The translations under genes were made by a program, and so were the position numbers. The notes under the pieces were generated by a model. That model did not search any database and was not told where the DNA came from. It worked only from the letters and a program-made list of their open reading frames with translations. A stretch of DNA of 64,000 nt from positions 440,201,502 through 440,265,501 of the forward strand of contig OZ010794.1 of assembly GCA_963932465.1 (NCBI GenBank), written 5' to 3'. Below, piece after piece: positions 33,858 through 45,532 of the stretch (its first letter is position 1; each line of letters opens with the position of its first letter). Source of the DNA: Maratus speciosus (taxonomy: Eukaryota; Arthropoda; Arachnida; Araneae; Salticidae).

Positions 33858-36082
33858 CAGTAAAGCCTCGATTATTTGCAAAGCGATTTTTTTTTTTAAT
33901 TATTATTATTATTTAAGGGGTCATTCCAAGCAAAATGAGCAAATCAGCTGTGGCTGACATATCACAGATTTTAATGAAAATCCGTCTATAAGTGGATCAT
34001 ATCTCTTTATGAGTAAATGTAAAATAATAGATTTCAGGATTGTTTATATAAGTGTTAAAATTTACATTAAAAGTGAATGCAAAATCGAGGTATTGTCTAC
34101 ATGCTTAAAATTTCAATTATGATTATTAGCCTTAGGAATGGAAGGACTATATTGAAAATTATTTATAATTAGGAATGAATAATATTTAACAGATTGGCGT
34201 AAGTTAGTAATTGCATTTTTATTCTGTAATGAGAAAAAAAATTATTTTTGAAAAATTTTGAGGGAAAATTGCAATACTTCTATTGCTCCTTTTTCACATG
34301 AAGGACAGCACTGACAAGTTTATAATTCCTTGACCTTATAGCTAAAAGTATATATTTTAAATATAGAAAATTTCATTCTTGCCTTTTTATTCCTTAATGA
34401 GAAAAAAAAATAGTAAAAGATGTTGAGGGTAAAATGCAATATTTTTACCATTTCTTTTTAAGTGAAGGAAAGCTTTATTAAACTTTTAAATTATTTGATA
34501 TTGTGGATAAAAGTGTATATTTTAAATACAGAAACTTTTATTCTTGCTTTCAGTTTATTTTTGGCTATTAATATATTTATTTTAAACTACAGTAAAATAT
34601 ATATATATATATTACGTTGAACAAAAAATTATATATTTATCCTCTAAATCCATAGATGGCAGCACTACATTTTTTTCCTTTGAAATCCTGCAATATTGTA
34701 AAAAAACGCGCGCCGATTCAAAGAGTAAAGCTCTTGGAATGCAACAAATATTACCTTTTTAACTCAATTTTGTGACGTTAGGAATCAAAAGGCAATCTTG
34801 AATTTTTTTTAGTATATCATGGACTTATTAATCTTTATGTCTGTGCAATAACTGTAATGTCTGACGTTTCCTTCATTATTTTTTTGCCTATCAATAAGAG
34901 GAAAAATTACGATTTTGTCATTTTTTTTAAAGTTTCTAAATTTTTTTAAAGGTGAAGGAAACACATGGCAATGACAACTTAAAAACTTTAGCAATTCGAT
35001 TTTCATATGTAACACTACATCAGGCATTCATTTCACAGATGTTTTTGAGTTCCTTTAATTTTTATTACGTTTTTAATTTTCTCAAAATTGACAAATTTTC
35101 AATTTTTACAACAAATTTAAGATTAATCATGACGTTACCAAATTATTATTACTCAATAAATATGAAGATAATTTTCCAGAGATTACAATATTATAAAAAG
35201 ATTTAATTTATGTTAAATAGTTTTCAAGATACGGAACTTCAAACTTGCAACTTTGAACGATTATACACAAGTTTTTTAAATGTCTAGAACTTCCAAATTT
35301 TTTTATTTATTTATTTATTTTTTGTCGAAATATTTTGCAATGCTCTATTTGAATATGAAGTGAATCTGTGTATCAAATTTTATTGAAATCGATTATTATG
35401 CAGCCACGACTTTTTTTTAAATTTTTGCTCATTTTGTGTGGAATGACCCTAAACCAACAGCAAGGAAAATACAATAAGCCCTAACAATAATACTAATAAA
35501 TATAAACAGAAAAATTCATGTAATCGAAAGTAATAGAATATTTCTAGATTCGGTTGCTATGTTTGAAATATCAGATATAAAGTCTTGATGTCTTTTCTTG
35601 ATTTTATTAAACAAACGTAAACACAGAAATTAAAATATTTTACAATTAAATAACACTATTATGATAAATTCCTGGTGAGCATATCAAGAATAACTTCCTT
35701 TTCGAGATAAAAATTATTCCATACTAAAAGGAAAACAATAGTTTACAATTTAGAAAAAAGAAAAGGTGTTTTTAAAGCAAGAAGTAAACAAGTGACTGAT
35801 TTTTTTTTTAAAAAAAGGTGTAACTCGCTCCTTTTGTACACACGGCATTGTTTCTTGTTTACTGTTCTTTATTTTAGTGATTTAGATGTAAAGCAAAGGT
35901 TTCTGATGTACTGGGCATATGTATGTATTTGAAACGTTTTATTATGTTTTTTTTATACACTAAAACATAGTTTTTATGTTGAATTTCCTTTTTTTTCGTG
36001 TTTGCACCCCCATTTTCAGTCTTTTTCGGGTTATCCGCGGTGTCCTTGCCATCCAATTTCGCGGATAATCGGGGCTGTACTG
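33858..36082. mobile_element. Pogo/Tigger-like non-autonomous element (2225 bp) with nested insertion
   Basis: The left end cagtaaagcctcgattattt and the right end, reversed as cagtacagccccgattatcc, match well, with TA outside both (33856-33857, 36083-36084). This end type (CAGT..A..CTCGATTATCCG) is common to pogo/Tigger elements. It contains a second element at 33917-35449. No transposase is encoded in the remaining 0.7 kb. Confidence 0.72.
33917..35449. mobile_element. Nested TIR element with gggtcattcc ends (about 1.53 kb)
   Basis: ggggtcattccaagcaaaat at the left mirrors attttgtgtggaatgaccc at the right; homology extends about 60 bases inward. TAA lies outside both ends (33914-33916, 35450-35452), suggesting a 3-bp duplication. 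AT-rich interior without a credible gene. It inserted close to the left end of the pogo-like element. Confidence 0.65.
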
Positions 36083-36265
36083 TACTTCTGATTTTTTTTT
36101 TTTTTTTCTCAAACGTCAGAGAAAGAGCAGAACATTAAGTTAACTAAATTTCGAAATCAATTGTTAACAAAAAATAGAAGAAAAAATATATTTGTCATAA
36201 AAAAATGGCATGGGTTAAATTAATGTTTCAAAAACAAAATTTCTAAAAAAATATTATTTTCTTAA

Positions 36266-36506
36266 CCCTCTCAGGGGCAAGTAATTGTGTTTCTGTAATG
36301 TAGAATTCACACCGAAATTTTCGAAAAAAATTATTTCAAAATAAGAAAAAGCAATTTTACAACTTTTATCCACCAAAGTTATAAAAGTAAAATTTAATTA
36401 AAAGAAACCGGCTCCGAAAGTAAAAGTACCTTTATTAAAAAAAATCTGCAACCGAAATCTAAAAAAGTAAAAAATAGCCTTATAGATCGAGCTCAGCTAT
36501 CCTATG

Positions 36507-36540
<34 letters not shown>

Positions 36541-36641
36541 ATCGTTTAAAAATATTCAAATTTAAGCGAGAAATTCGAAAACAACCTGCCCATAGGTTTA
36601 GCATTAGCGAGCGGATGTTTTCAAGTGAGTGAATAGTCCTC
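36266..36641. mobile_element. Chimeric TTAA-flanked element joining arms of two MITE families
   Basis: Positions 36266-36408 match the reversed right part of the MITE at 63402-63596 (shared ggggcaagtaa-like start, aaaaaaattatttc, aagttataaaagtaaaattta). Positions 36409-36641 match the right arm of the foldback MITE at 25303-25713 (ctgcaaccgaaatc, gagctcagctatcctatgc, aacctgcccatagg). TTAA sits outside both ends (36262-36265, 36642-36645). An A-run of about 30 bases interrupts the second part. No coding content. Confidence 0.7.
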
Positions 36642-36819
36642 TTAAGAATTCAGAAACAAAAATTCGATATATATGTGATACGAATTAGAATTTCTTAAAT
36701 TTTCAAAACAGAAATATCGAAGATTCAATTTTAACAACATCATATATCATCAATTATTTACTCGTTCTTTTAGAAATAATGCAACAGTATATCGCTCTCA
36801 CCTCCCAAAACACAAAGTA

Positions 36820-37145
36820 AAATTACTACAAAACTTGTTGGCAAAAGTTTGGCGAAGCTTTGCCATCAGAGAACTTTGATTGATTGCTCACTAGCCAACC
36901 TTCTGAGCTGGTAAGCTCTAGCTCACAGAACTCATCGTGCCGACACCAGAGCCACCTGTCGGAATCCGTCTGAAGGAGAGCCATGTTCCGTTTCATTACA
37001 TCCAGTTGAAAGTTCAGCAACGATTTTTTTTTCTCCTTTCTTTTTTTTGGAAAACCGGTTGAAGAAATAATCTTCCTCGTCGAATTAAACGCTTTTACTC
37101 GTTTTATATTCAGTGCACTCTCACAATTTAATGTACGAAACAACT
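36820..37145 (-). other. Slightly G/C-richer block with a 105-residue open frame, not called as a gene
   Basis: A minus-strand frame (36826-37143) ends in a region with less biased composition (residues WLWCRHDEFCELELTSSEGW). I recognise no family. No convincing splice acceptor lies upstream on that strand. It could be an old exon, a transposon remnant or chance. Confidence 0.2.
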
Positions 37146-37311
37146 AAATTTTGCATATGGTGAGTTAAAAAGCTATTGTACCTACAGATCATCAAAGATA
37201 TATTTCTTAATTAAAGAATCTTTTTCTGTAAATTGTAAGATAAATAATGCTTATGCTAATGTAAAGTATAATGGAGGTAAGAAATGAAGAGTTCAGATGA
37301 TAAAGGTTGTA

Positions 37312-38940
37312 GGGGAGATGGGGGCACATGTGAACACGGGGCAGATGTGAACATCGCAATTTTTCGATAGTTATTATAAGTTTTTTCATTTGAAAAAAAT
37401 TACTAAAGATGATAGCACCTGTAGACATATGGTAAAAATTTTTGGAAGTTCTATGATATGTTGTTTGTCCTCTGTAGCCAAAAGACTGTTTTTAGATCTC
37501 AAAAGTAAAATCTTTGTTCCAAGTTGATAAGCGAATAACTTTATTTATTTATTCATTTATTTGAATTTGAGTGTTTTAAATTATACTATGAATACTAATA
37601 AACGTTTTTGATAAAGTTCTATTTCTTCTAAAATTGGGAAATGTTAATTATTTATCAATTTAACGGAAGCAGCAATGTGGGGCAGTTGTGAACAGACTAG
37701 TTGGGGCAGATATGAACAGTTGATAAGTGCCCAAATAATCATTCTGTGATTCTGTTTCTTTCAGTTAACTTAATGAGAAATAATGTCAGTTCTATTATCT
37801 ACAATTTTCCTGAAATAGAAGATATTTTCCTCGCACAAAGTTGATTTTTTATTGAAACTTCATCAAACACATCTTTTAGCAAATACATAAAGAGCAATAA
37901 GCTCGTTTACGTTCAATTGTACTTTAAATAAATTTAATGCTTCCTAAAATGCAATAAGTGTTATGTATTACTTTACTAAACGGTTTACAACAAAATTTTT
38001 ATGCATTGTTAAAACAAAAGTATTACCTTGAACAACTTTGCAAATTTTTCTATTACGTTTGTTCTAAACTTGCAATGATGGCTTATTTTCCATCTCTGAA
38101 GCAGTTATGTATATGATGCTTTGAATAGAAAGACCAGTAATATTTTAAGAAAGTAAAATTTTTAAACGGACAATCGTAAAATCCCGATTGTACTCCCCCA
38201 CCCCCCTCTTTCAAAAGCAAAAGAAGTTAGGGGGGGGGGGTTATAGTCGAGAATTTTTTTAATCATTAAAAAAACCCTTTTTTATCTATAATTTACAAGT
38301 AAATAAGGCAAATACAGGAGTGAGAATCTTTCGTATTTCAGCAGATTTCGATAAATAGTATGTAAATGTCCCCTCCCTAAATCCCCCCCCCCCCCCCAAA
38401 AAAAAAACTCTTAAGCAAAATTTAAAAGTTTTAATTTCTTTTTTAAAATTGCTTCTTTATTTATTTTTTATTTTATTGCAACAATACTTAATGAATCATC
38501 TAAGCCTCCCCCGCCCCCCTTTCAAATCTACTTATTTTCATTTTATAATATTTTGCTTGAACATATCACACAGAAACTAGAGAAATATATATATTTTTTT
38601 TCTCTTTATGGTAAATTTAAAAGGTAATATAACTAATGATTACGATGACAAATGAATAACAGAATAAAAAGCATGTTAAAGGATTTTTTTCCGTTGTGTT
38701 CACATGTACCCCACGTGTGTTCACAACTACCCCGCTGATGGGGCACATGTGAACAATTTTTTGAATTTATAAAACTATTAAAAAATATAAGAAGAACTAT
38801 ACAGGTGATTTTAAAAAAATTACCATGTGTAAAAGAAAGTTCTGTTTACTATATGGAGTAGTTTTTGTTTATAGAAATTAATTCAGTTATGAGAAAAAGT
38901 TATATTTATGCGAACTGTTCACATGTGCCCCCATCTCCCC
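37312..38940. mobile_element. TA-flanked TIR element with repeated ggggca-tgtgaaca motifs (1629 bp)
   Basis: ggggagatgggggcacatgt starts the element and its exact complement ends it (26-base TIR), with TA outside both ends (37310-37311, 38941-38942). The motif ggggca(g/c)(a/t)tgtgaaca recurs inside near 37339, 37678, 37703 and, inverted, near 38695, 38718 and 38740. Repeated subterminal motifs are typical transposase-binding sites. No transposase frame; the interior has G- and C-runs (38220-38242, 38385-38400). Confidence 0.8.
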
Positions 38941-38942
38941 TA

Positions 38943-39514
38943 TATGACAAAATAAAAAGTGATTGAAGATAACCAATGGTCGTCTACCATCTGTTCAATT
39001 ACTATTTGAAAAAAAAAAAAAAAAAAAAAAAACTAATACTCGCATAGATTTTAATTGATAAAGGAGGTATTTGACAATAAACACAAATAAATATTTGAAA
39101 CTGTACAACTTATTTTCTCAAAATGATGTTTGTGTGACTTATCACGTTTATCATCTCAGCTTTTCAAATAATTAAAAATAAAAAAGATGTTATTAAATAC
39201 ATCAATCACTTTAATAATACATAAATAAAGGAGGTTCTTTTGGAAAAACTGAGCAGTATAACGGGATATATTTAAGATAATTCCGGGTAACGCGGGGTGG
39301 GTCTACCAGTAATAAATAAATTGGACGGAAAAAAGAGCATTTTTTATATAGATATCATTCAGACGCGTTGGAAACGGATGGAAACGGAGGTGCTCACAGG
39401 GAGGTGCACAGGAAACCCACTACCACCACCACCACCATCACTTAAATGATTACAACATTTTAAGTCACTTGAGCTATTCAAAACCCTTAGTATTAGCTGT
39501 TATTTAGTAAAAAA
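38943..39514. other. Non-coding spacer
   Basis: A-run near 39008-39031 and an ACC microsatellite near 39421-39440. No gene. Confidence 0.4.
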
Positions 39515-39524
39515 AAAAACTGTG

Positions 39525-39665
39525 GCCATCCCCCCCCCCCCCATTCTGACCAGAAAATCAGAGTTCTAACTTTTTACGATTGCTCTTTCATCTTCACCTA
39601 ACACTTCATTTATAATGGCTGTTTCATAATAATGGAAGCCATCAGTCCATCGGAAGAAAATGGTC
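39525..39665 (+). repeat. Dispersed repeat, second copy of the 24120-24260 sequence
   Basis: Shares cagaaaatcagagttctaac, tttttacga, cttcacctaacacttcattt and ataatggctgtttcataata with 24140-24240, including the A-run and T/C-run before it. It is a fragment of the element at 24077-24438. Confidence 0.7.
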
Positions 39666-39998
39666 CTTTCCAAAGGTATAAGTTCGATTGAAAAAACTAT
39701 TTAATACTTTGAGCAGAAAGAAGAGGCTACACCTGCAATTTTCATGGCACTAATAGAATCACATACCTGCCAATTTGTATGGGTTTTGTTACCTCTAAAT
39801 TTTAATACTTTGCCATATTTAATCGTTGACAATTGTTATGTTTCGGCGATTGAATTAGGAAAAATTTACTGGTAAATTTTAGTGGGTAAGAAAAAATCTT
39901 AAAATTGGTAGCTATGCAGTAGCATAATACTGTTGCAAGAAAAAAAAAAAAAAAAAAAAAAACTGCTGCAAAATTGACATTCAACAAAGAAAAAACTA

Positions 39999-40451
39999 CC
40001 GGGTGTCCCAAAAAGGACTGATTGATTTTAAAATTCAATAACTTGCGAACGGTGACAGATATTAAAAAAATTCTTGCAGGAGGGTTATGCATAAGGTCAA
40101 AAGTTTTATTACAGTGATTTTCAATTTTAGTTCGATTTACAAACAATAGATGGCGCTGTGAGCAATAGTCGCTAAATACAGGCTCGATTTTTGGTCCTTT
40201 ATTTTGTTCCATGCAGAAAAAGGAGATGGAAATGTATTATCCGGGCCACGAAGTACCAAAAATCGAGCCTGAATTTAGCGACTATTGCTTACAGCGCCAT
40301 CTATTGTTTATAAATCGAACTAAAATTGAAAATCATTGTAATAAAACTTTTGACCTTATGCATAACCCTCCTGCAAGAATTTTTTTAATATCTGTCACCG
40401 TTTGCAAGTTATTGAATTTTAAAATCAGTCAGTCCTTTTTGGGACACCCGG
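39999..40451. mobile_element. Foldback MITE with TA duplication (453 bp)
   Basis: ccgggtgtcccaaaaaggac at the left mirrors gtcctttttgggacacccgg at the right and the arms pair almost throughout, meeting near 40225. TA flanks both ends (39997-39998, 40452-40453). Termini resemble the MITE at 16414-16890. Both arms contain the same open frame in opposite directions, a palindrome artefact. Confidence 0.85.
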
Positions 40452-40501
40452 TATCAAGGGCTTTTTCAAATAAACAATTTCATTCCCCGTTTTTCTTATG
40501 A

Positions 40502-41084
40502 AAGTAACGGAAATGTACGTCAAAGAAATGTTGCTAGTACCATAAAAATGAATGAATTAAGTGTGTATTCCATCTCCTTAATTGGTGACGATTTGTGTAA
40601 ATCCGGTTTATCTGAGTTTTTTGCTTATCCAAGGTGAGCTTGGTCCATATTAACTCGGATAATCGAGACTCTACTGTAGTTGATAAATGGATCTCTGACA
40701 AATAACTCTGTACATAAAGAAGTTCTATTTAGAGATCGACAGAAAATTCAGTTTCGTTGTCATTATCTGCCCAAAATCAAAGTTTCCCGAAAATTCGTTT
40801 TCCGCAAAAATGCTGTCGAAAATTCGATTGGACAGCAACTCGACCGAAACTATCTGTATTTCCAAAAATCTCGTTTCTTTTTTCGGAAATTTTCAACATT
40901 ACTCATTGATTTGAATTCGTATCGGCTCAAATGAGGCACTCTTTATTTATTGCTATGAACTGCACTGTTTACAATGATCAGTCATGACTGGCTCAAGACG
41001 CGAGTGCAAATTGTAAAGCAAACAGTGCATATAGGACTAAACTTTAAAGACTCTTTTGACGCGCTCATTAAAAGCTACAGACTT
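40502..41084. other. Non-coding region with a pogo/Tigger-like end fragment
   Basis: Near 40640-40680 ataatcgagactctactgta is a typical reversed pogo/Tigger terminus, without a matching opposite end nearby. No gene. Confidence 0.4.
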
Positions 41085-41106
41085 AACCCTTAAATGCATG
41101 ATTTTT

Positions 41107-42163
41107 AGGGTTTCGTTCATCTGACGAAACCTTATTCGTCTCACTACTTTGTCTGTCTGTCTGTCCGTCTGTCCGTCACAGAGCCCGTTCTCAGAAACTA
41201 TACATATTAGAGACTTGAAATTTTGGATACTTTTAGCTGAACACCTCACATCAAACAACAAATCATAAAATTTTGAAAAAGTCTGTAACTAACCGAATTA
41301 CGGGCTAATTAACTTCTAAAATTAACCAATCAACTTTTTGAACGCACCTTCTCCAAATCAGCGGAGTTTCTCCTAAGGGTTGCCAGTAAAATCAGCGGAT
41401 GCATGGTTACCACGGAGGAAATTAAGCAGTAAAGGAAGTGCACATTTAAAAAGCGAAATCGCCTCTCCCAAAGTACTGGTCCTACAAATTCGTAAAAGGT
41501 ATAGAAAGACGCGAAAAAAAATTCTACTTTATTTTGGTATAAAGTTCTAATTTCTGCGTTGGGTACAACGCAAAAAATCTACTAAAAATCGATCGATAAA
41601 AATTTAGTTTCTGTATTTGAAAAGACAGTGAAAAGAGATTTCATTTCAGCGGAAAGCAGGTGTTGTCATCTTTCAGACATATCGGCGCTGGAGAAATTTA
41701 AGCAGGGGATATTTTAATACGAAATTTAAACTTTTTAAATATTAAATTTTTAGATTAATTTTTTTACATCCCGACGTAAAAATTTTCGCTGATTTCATAC
41801 ATACCCAGTTCAAACTCCTAGCTTAATTACAAGCTGAGATATTAATTATTATTTCATTAATTGGATCATTGCTTTAAAACTTTCCTTTCAACGAGTTTTT
41901 TTTTTTTTTTTTTATCTCAGACATGACGACGCACTTGCGATGTTTATTTTAATATGAAATTTAAACTTTTTAAATTTTTTGACATCCGGTCGGGAAATCT
42001 CTCGCAGATTTCATGCATACCCAGTTCAAAGAGCCAGCTTAATTAGAAGCTGAGATATTAATTATTATTTAATTAATTTGTTTCATTTCTATATAATGCA
42101 TAGATTAAAATGGAGGCACGTGCTTTTTTAACCACGTTTGAAAGGAATATTAAACGAAACCCT
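41107..42163. mobile_element. Element with terminal hairpin, gtctgtctgt stretch and short TIR (about 1.06 kb)
   Basis: agggtttcgtt at 41107 is matched inverted at 42153-42163 (aacgaaaccct). The left end folds into a hairpin (41109-41131, stem ggtttcgt). A CTGT microsatellite (about 41152-41178) follows. Two internal repeats (about 41720-41866 and 41955-42080) share gaaatttaaactttttaaa, atacccagttcaaa and aagctgagatattaattatt. Class unknown; a Helentron-like origin is possible. Confidence 0.5.
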
Positions 42164-42650
42164 TTGTGCGATCTATGATCACTCTTACCGACTTGTTTTT
42201 ATTTTGTTTCGAAAAATATTATATATGATTCTCAGAAAGGTTTATGACACAGGAAAAATAATGAAAAAAATCAGAGATACGTCTTTCGTATAATACGTCA
42301 ACCTTTTGTTATGTTGCACATCTGTAATACAAGTAAAAACTACTGTCATAACTAAAATATTGCAAATTAGTAAATATTTTAATAAGTGTGAATCCAAATA
42401 TCTAATTTGATGTAATTTTTTATTTTATAAAACTTAACCCTTAAATGCGCGAATTATTCTTTTAGAATTGTGTTTTTTATTCTTATATTAAAGATTAGAC
42501 AACAGAAATTTTATGATACATTTTTAACTTTATTTAGTAGCATATTTTTGTAATTTTTACAGCATTAATATTTCTTTATATATATAGTGGTTGCTAAGAG
42601 TTAAATATTATCTATGTTTGATAAACATGCATAATTAATTAATAATTATA

Positions 42651-43553
42651 CAGGGTGCAATATGTTATCTATCGCCGACCTTTAATTTCTCAACCGTTGG
42701 TCGTAGACATATAGTTCCAATTACAAAAACGTTTCAAATGAGCTAAATATTCATGCTGTGGCATTATTTAAAGTCAAAAATCAATTTCATAAAAATTACG
42801 AAATCTAACTTTTTATACGGTTCCCCAGTCCCTATAGTTATATTTAGTAAAAGTTTACACATATCATAACAGATATAACACAAAAAGTTTGACATCTTGC
42901 AAAAATTGACACAGTTATTAAATTTCAAAGTTTGAGGTTTTTGTACATGATTTTGTCTTTCATTAAGGGATCAGTTAAAAGACGAATAAAAGTAATTCGA
43001 GATCAAAATCAGAATGTAATGTCCTTTTTACGGCGAAACCACCTTTAGCCGGTATCACCAAATAGGGGAATCACCAAATAGGGTTATTTCATCTAAAAAT
43101 CTGAGCTAACTTTTATGGGTCGAACAACATTCAAAAGTACAGATGATATCGGCTAAAGTGGCTTTGCCGTAAAAAGGACATTGCACCCTGATTTTGATCT
43201 CGAATTACTTTAATTCATCTTTTAACTGATCCCTCAATGAAGGACAAAATCCTGTGCAAAAATCTCAAACTTTGAAATTTAATAACTGGGTCAATTTTTG
43301 TAGTACAGATGTCAAACTTTTTGTGTTATATCTGTTATGATATGAGTAAACTTTTACTAAATATAACTATAGGGACTGGGGGACCGTATAAAAAGTTAGT
43401 TTTCGTAATTTTTATAAAATTGATTTTTGACTTTAAATAATGCCACAACATGAATATTTAGCTCATTTGAAACGTTTTTGTAATTGGAACTATATGTCTA
43501 CGACCAACGGTTGAGAAATTAAAGGTCGGCGATAGATAACATATTGCACCCTG
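42651..43553. mobile_element. Foldback MITE with TA duplication (903 bp)
   Basis: cagggtgcaatatgttatct at the left mirrors agataacatattgcaccctg at the right; the arms pair closely through at least 370 bases each. TA flanks both ends (42649-42650, 43554-43555). Centre near 43080-43100 (ccaaatagggg). No coding content. A Tc1/mariner-type transposase is the likely mover. Confidence 0.85.
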
Positions 43554-43898
43554 TATATATTTATGTATGTACTAATTACTTTAAAAAATTGGACATTTTC
43601 GTTTTCGGCCGAAAGTAGGTACATTACCGAAATTCGGTTTTGGTTTCGGTTGAACCCTAGCTATAATTATTGATTGCATTTCTAAATCTGCAGACCAGAA
43701 GCCTCAACATTAGTTCTGCAAGTATCATTTTTTGTTTTAATTCATTTTATTTAGCAGTTTGAAAGTTTTAACTCCTAAATTCATTTATTTTATATTAGTA
43801 CTACTGCAACTAAGATTTAGAATAATTTCGAGAGATTCAATTCTCACTTTATCTGGAAATATGCTACTCTAAAGCTGTTTATCTTTGAAAATGTTGTA

Positions 43899-44567
43899 CA
43901 GTAGACTCCCCCAAACCGCAATCCTAAAATCAGCAAACGCCTAAAATCCACACATCATCACTGATGTAAACAATGAAACTTTCAGTTCAGATATAGGGGC
44001 AAAATTACAGAATTTTTTAGTTTTATATTATCCTGTATGTATTTTAATATTTAATTCTCGATAATATGTCTGAACTGATGATTTTTTATGAAGAAAATAT
44101 AAATTTATTTCTCAAAAAATACAAGATATTGCTGATAGTACTAGTAATCACAATCTTTTTACGAAATATGATTATGTAGTAATCAAGCTTTTTTGATTAT
44201 TAAGACTGGCTAAACCTGAAATAAAACTTCCTTACTTTATGATTTTGATGCGAATTCATAGGGTACCTTTATGAGGAATGTTTCATTGAATAATTCAAGG
44301 AAAATGTATATCATCTTTATTATGCATATTTAAATGTACATTATTAATTATTTACTTTTAATAATTTAATTATCTTTCTTTTTATCATTTTAGTTTATTA
44401 CTTTATTTAATTATTTTAATACTCTACTACACTGCAAGCATTCATTATAATTTTGATTGCTTACTGTTTTAAAAATGCAAACAAAGCAATGACCAAAAAA
44501 TCCGCAAAATTCTAAAATCCGCACAACCTCTGGTCCCAAGCTGTGCGGATTTGATGGAGTTTAAATG
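43899..44567. mobile_element. Possible TA-flanked pogo-like element (669 bp)
   Basis: cagtagactcccccaaaccgca at the left is loosely matched by tgcggatttgatggagttta at the right, with TA outside both (43897-43898, 44568-44569). Related aaaatccgcac phrases recur inside near 44506-44530. The TIR match is imperfect. Confidence 0.4.
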
Positions 44568-44569
44568 TA

Positions 44570-44955
44570 TTATATGCAGGCAGTTAACGTAATGGAACTG
44601 TTAACCATAATGTAACGAAATCCTTTTTTGTGTTCCTATAAATTAATAATAATTACTATGCATCCCACCATATTCTACAGAAAGCCCGTTGCATTGCACC
44701 TCAAGAATGTATATCAGTTTCATAGTTTGAAATAGTGTAACTTCATTAAAATACACTGCAAAGGAATTTTCCATATATAGATCACAATGCAACGGAGTTA
44801 TTTTGCGTGTCTCTGTAGATGAACTATAAATGCTACACACTCCATTTTCAATACGTAATTCCTTATAATAAACCCCAATAACATGCATCAATCTCTTGGT
44901 AATCGACGTATAATTATATGTTATTTGATATACTATGCTATCAGGCATTATTATT
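44570..44955. other. Left flank of the LTR element
   Basis: No gene. A 132-residue minus-strand frame (44643-45041) runs into the LTR and so cannot be an old host exon in its present form; it has no recognisable motif. Confidence 0.4.
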
Positions 44956-44965
44956 ATTGTGAAGA

Positions 44966-45394
44966 TGTTGCGAAATACGCAGCATTCCTTTCCCTCTGCT
45001 AAACAATTATTCTGATTGCGCAATTGAGAAACCTTTTTCATTACATGCTAGCGCAACACCCAACCCACGCACGGCAGAACTGAATTAGAACTAGGAGAAG
45101 AAGGTGCTTTTTGGGAGCGCCTCTACTTAAATTTTAAGACTAAGAACTAGTGAATTATGAAATGTAAATAGTTAAATTTTAATGTATCGTATTTTAATTT
45201 GTGTGTCATTTGTATAATCAAGAATATTATTTATTTATACAAAAAGGATACCGGTGCATTTACTTTGAGTGTTAGTCCTGCTTATCACTAGAACAAAACC
45301 AGAAAACAGACGACCGCTCTCCGGAAATTTGGATATAGAATTCCAGTATTACAGGTAGGAGCATTTTTATTGATTGATTAAGTTAGAAGTAACA
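44966..45394 (+). repeat. 5' LTR of the BEL/Pao element (429 bp)
   Basis: Starts tgttgcgaaatacgc and ends agttagaagtaaca. No difference from the 3' LTR was found by reading. It should hold the promoter and polyadenylation signals of the element; I cannot place them with confidence. Confidence 0.93.
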
Positions 45395-45532
45395 TTTAGT
45401 GGCATCCCTCGCCGTGATGCGGTCTGTCTGTCAGAATTGATGATTAATTAGAATCAATATAAGTTTATTTATCAAGACATTCTGCTTAAAGTATTAGAGT
45501 TAGAATATTTGACATAAATTAAAGAACTGTAT
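45395..45532 (+). promoter_or_regulatory. Primer-binding site region and leader of the BEL/Pao element
   Basis: Five bases after the LTR comes tggcatccctcgccgtga (45400 on), in the place and with the TGG start expected for a tRNA primer-binding site. I cannot name the tRNA. The leader then runs 115 bases to the first ATG. Confidence 0.6.

Noticed and set aside
39802..40501. Two open frames in opposite directions with almost the same peptide (shared PPARIFLISVTV)
   Set aside because: They are the two arms of the foldback MITE at 39999-40451 read in both directions; not a duplicated gene.
44643..45041. 132-residue minus-strand frame
   Set aside because: It crosses the boundary into the 5' LTR and has no recognisable motif or support.
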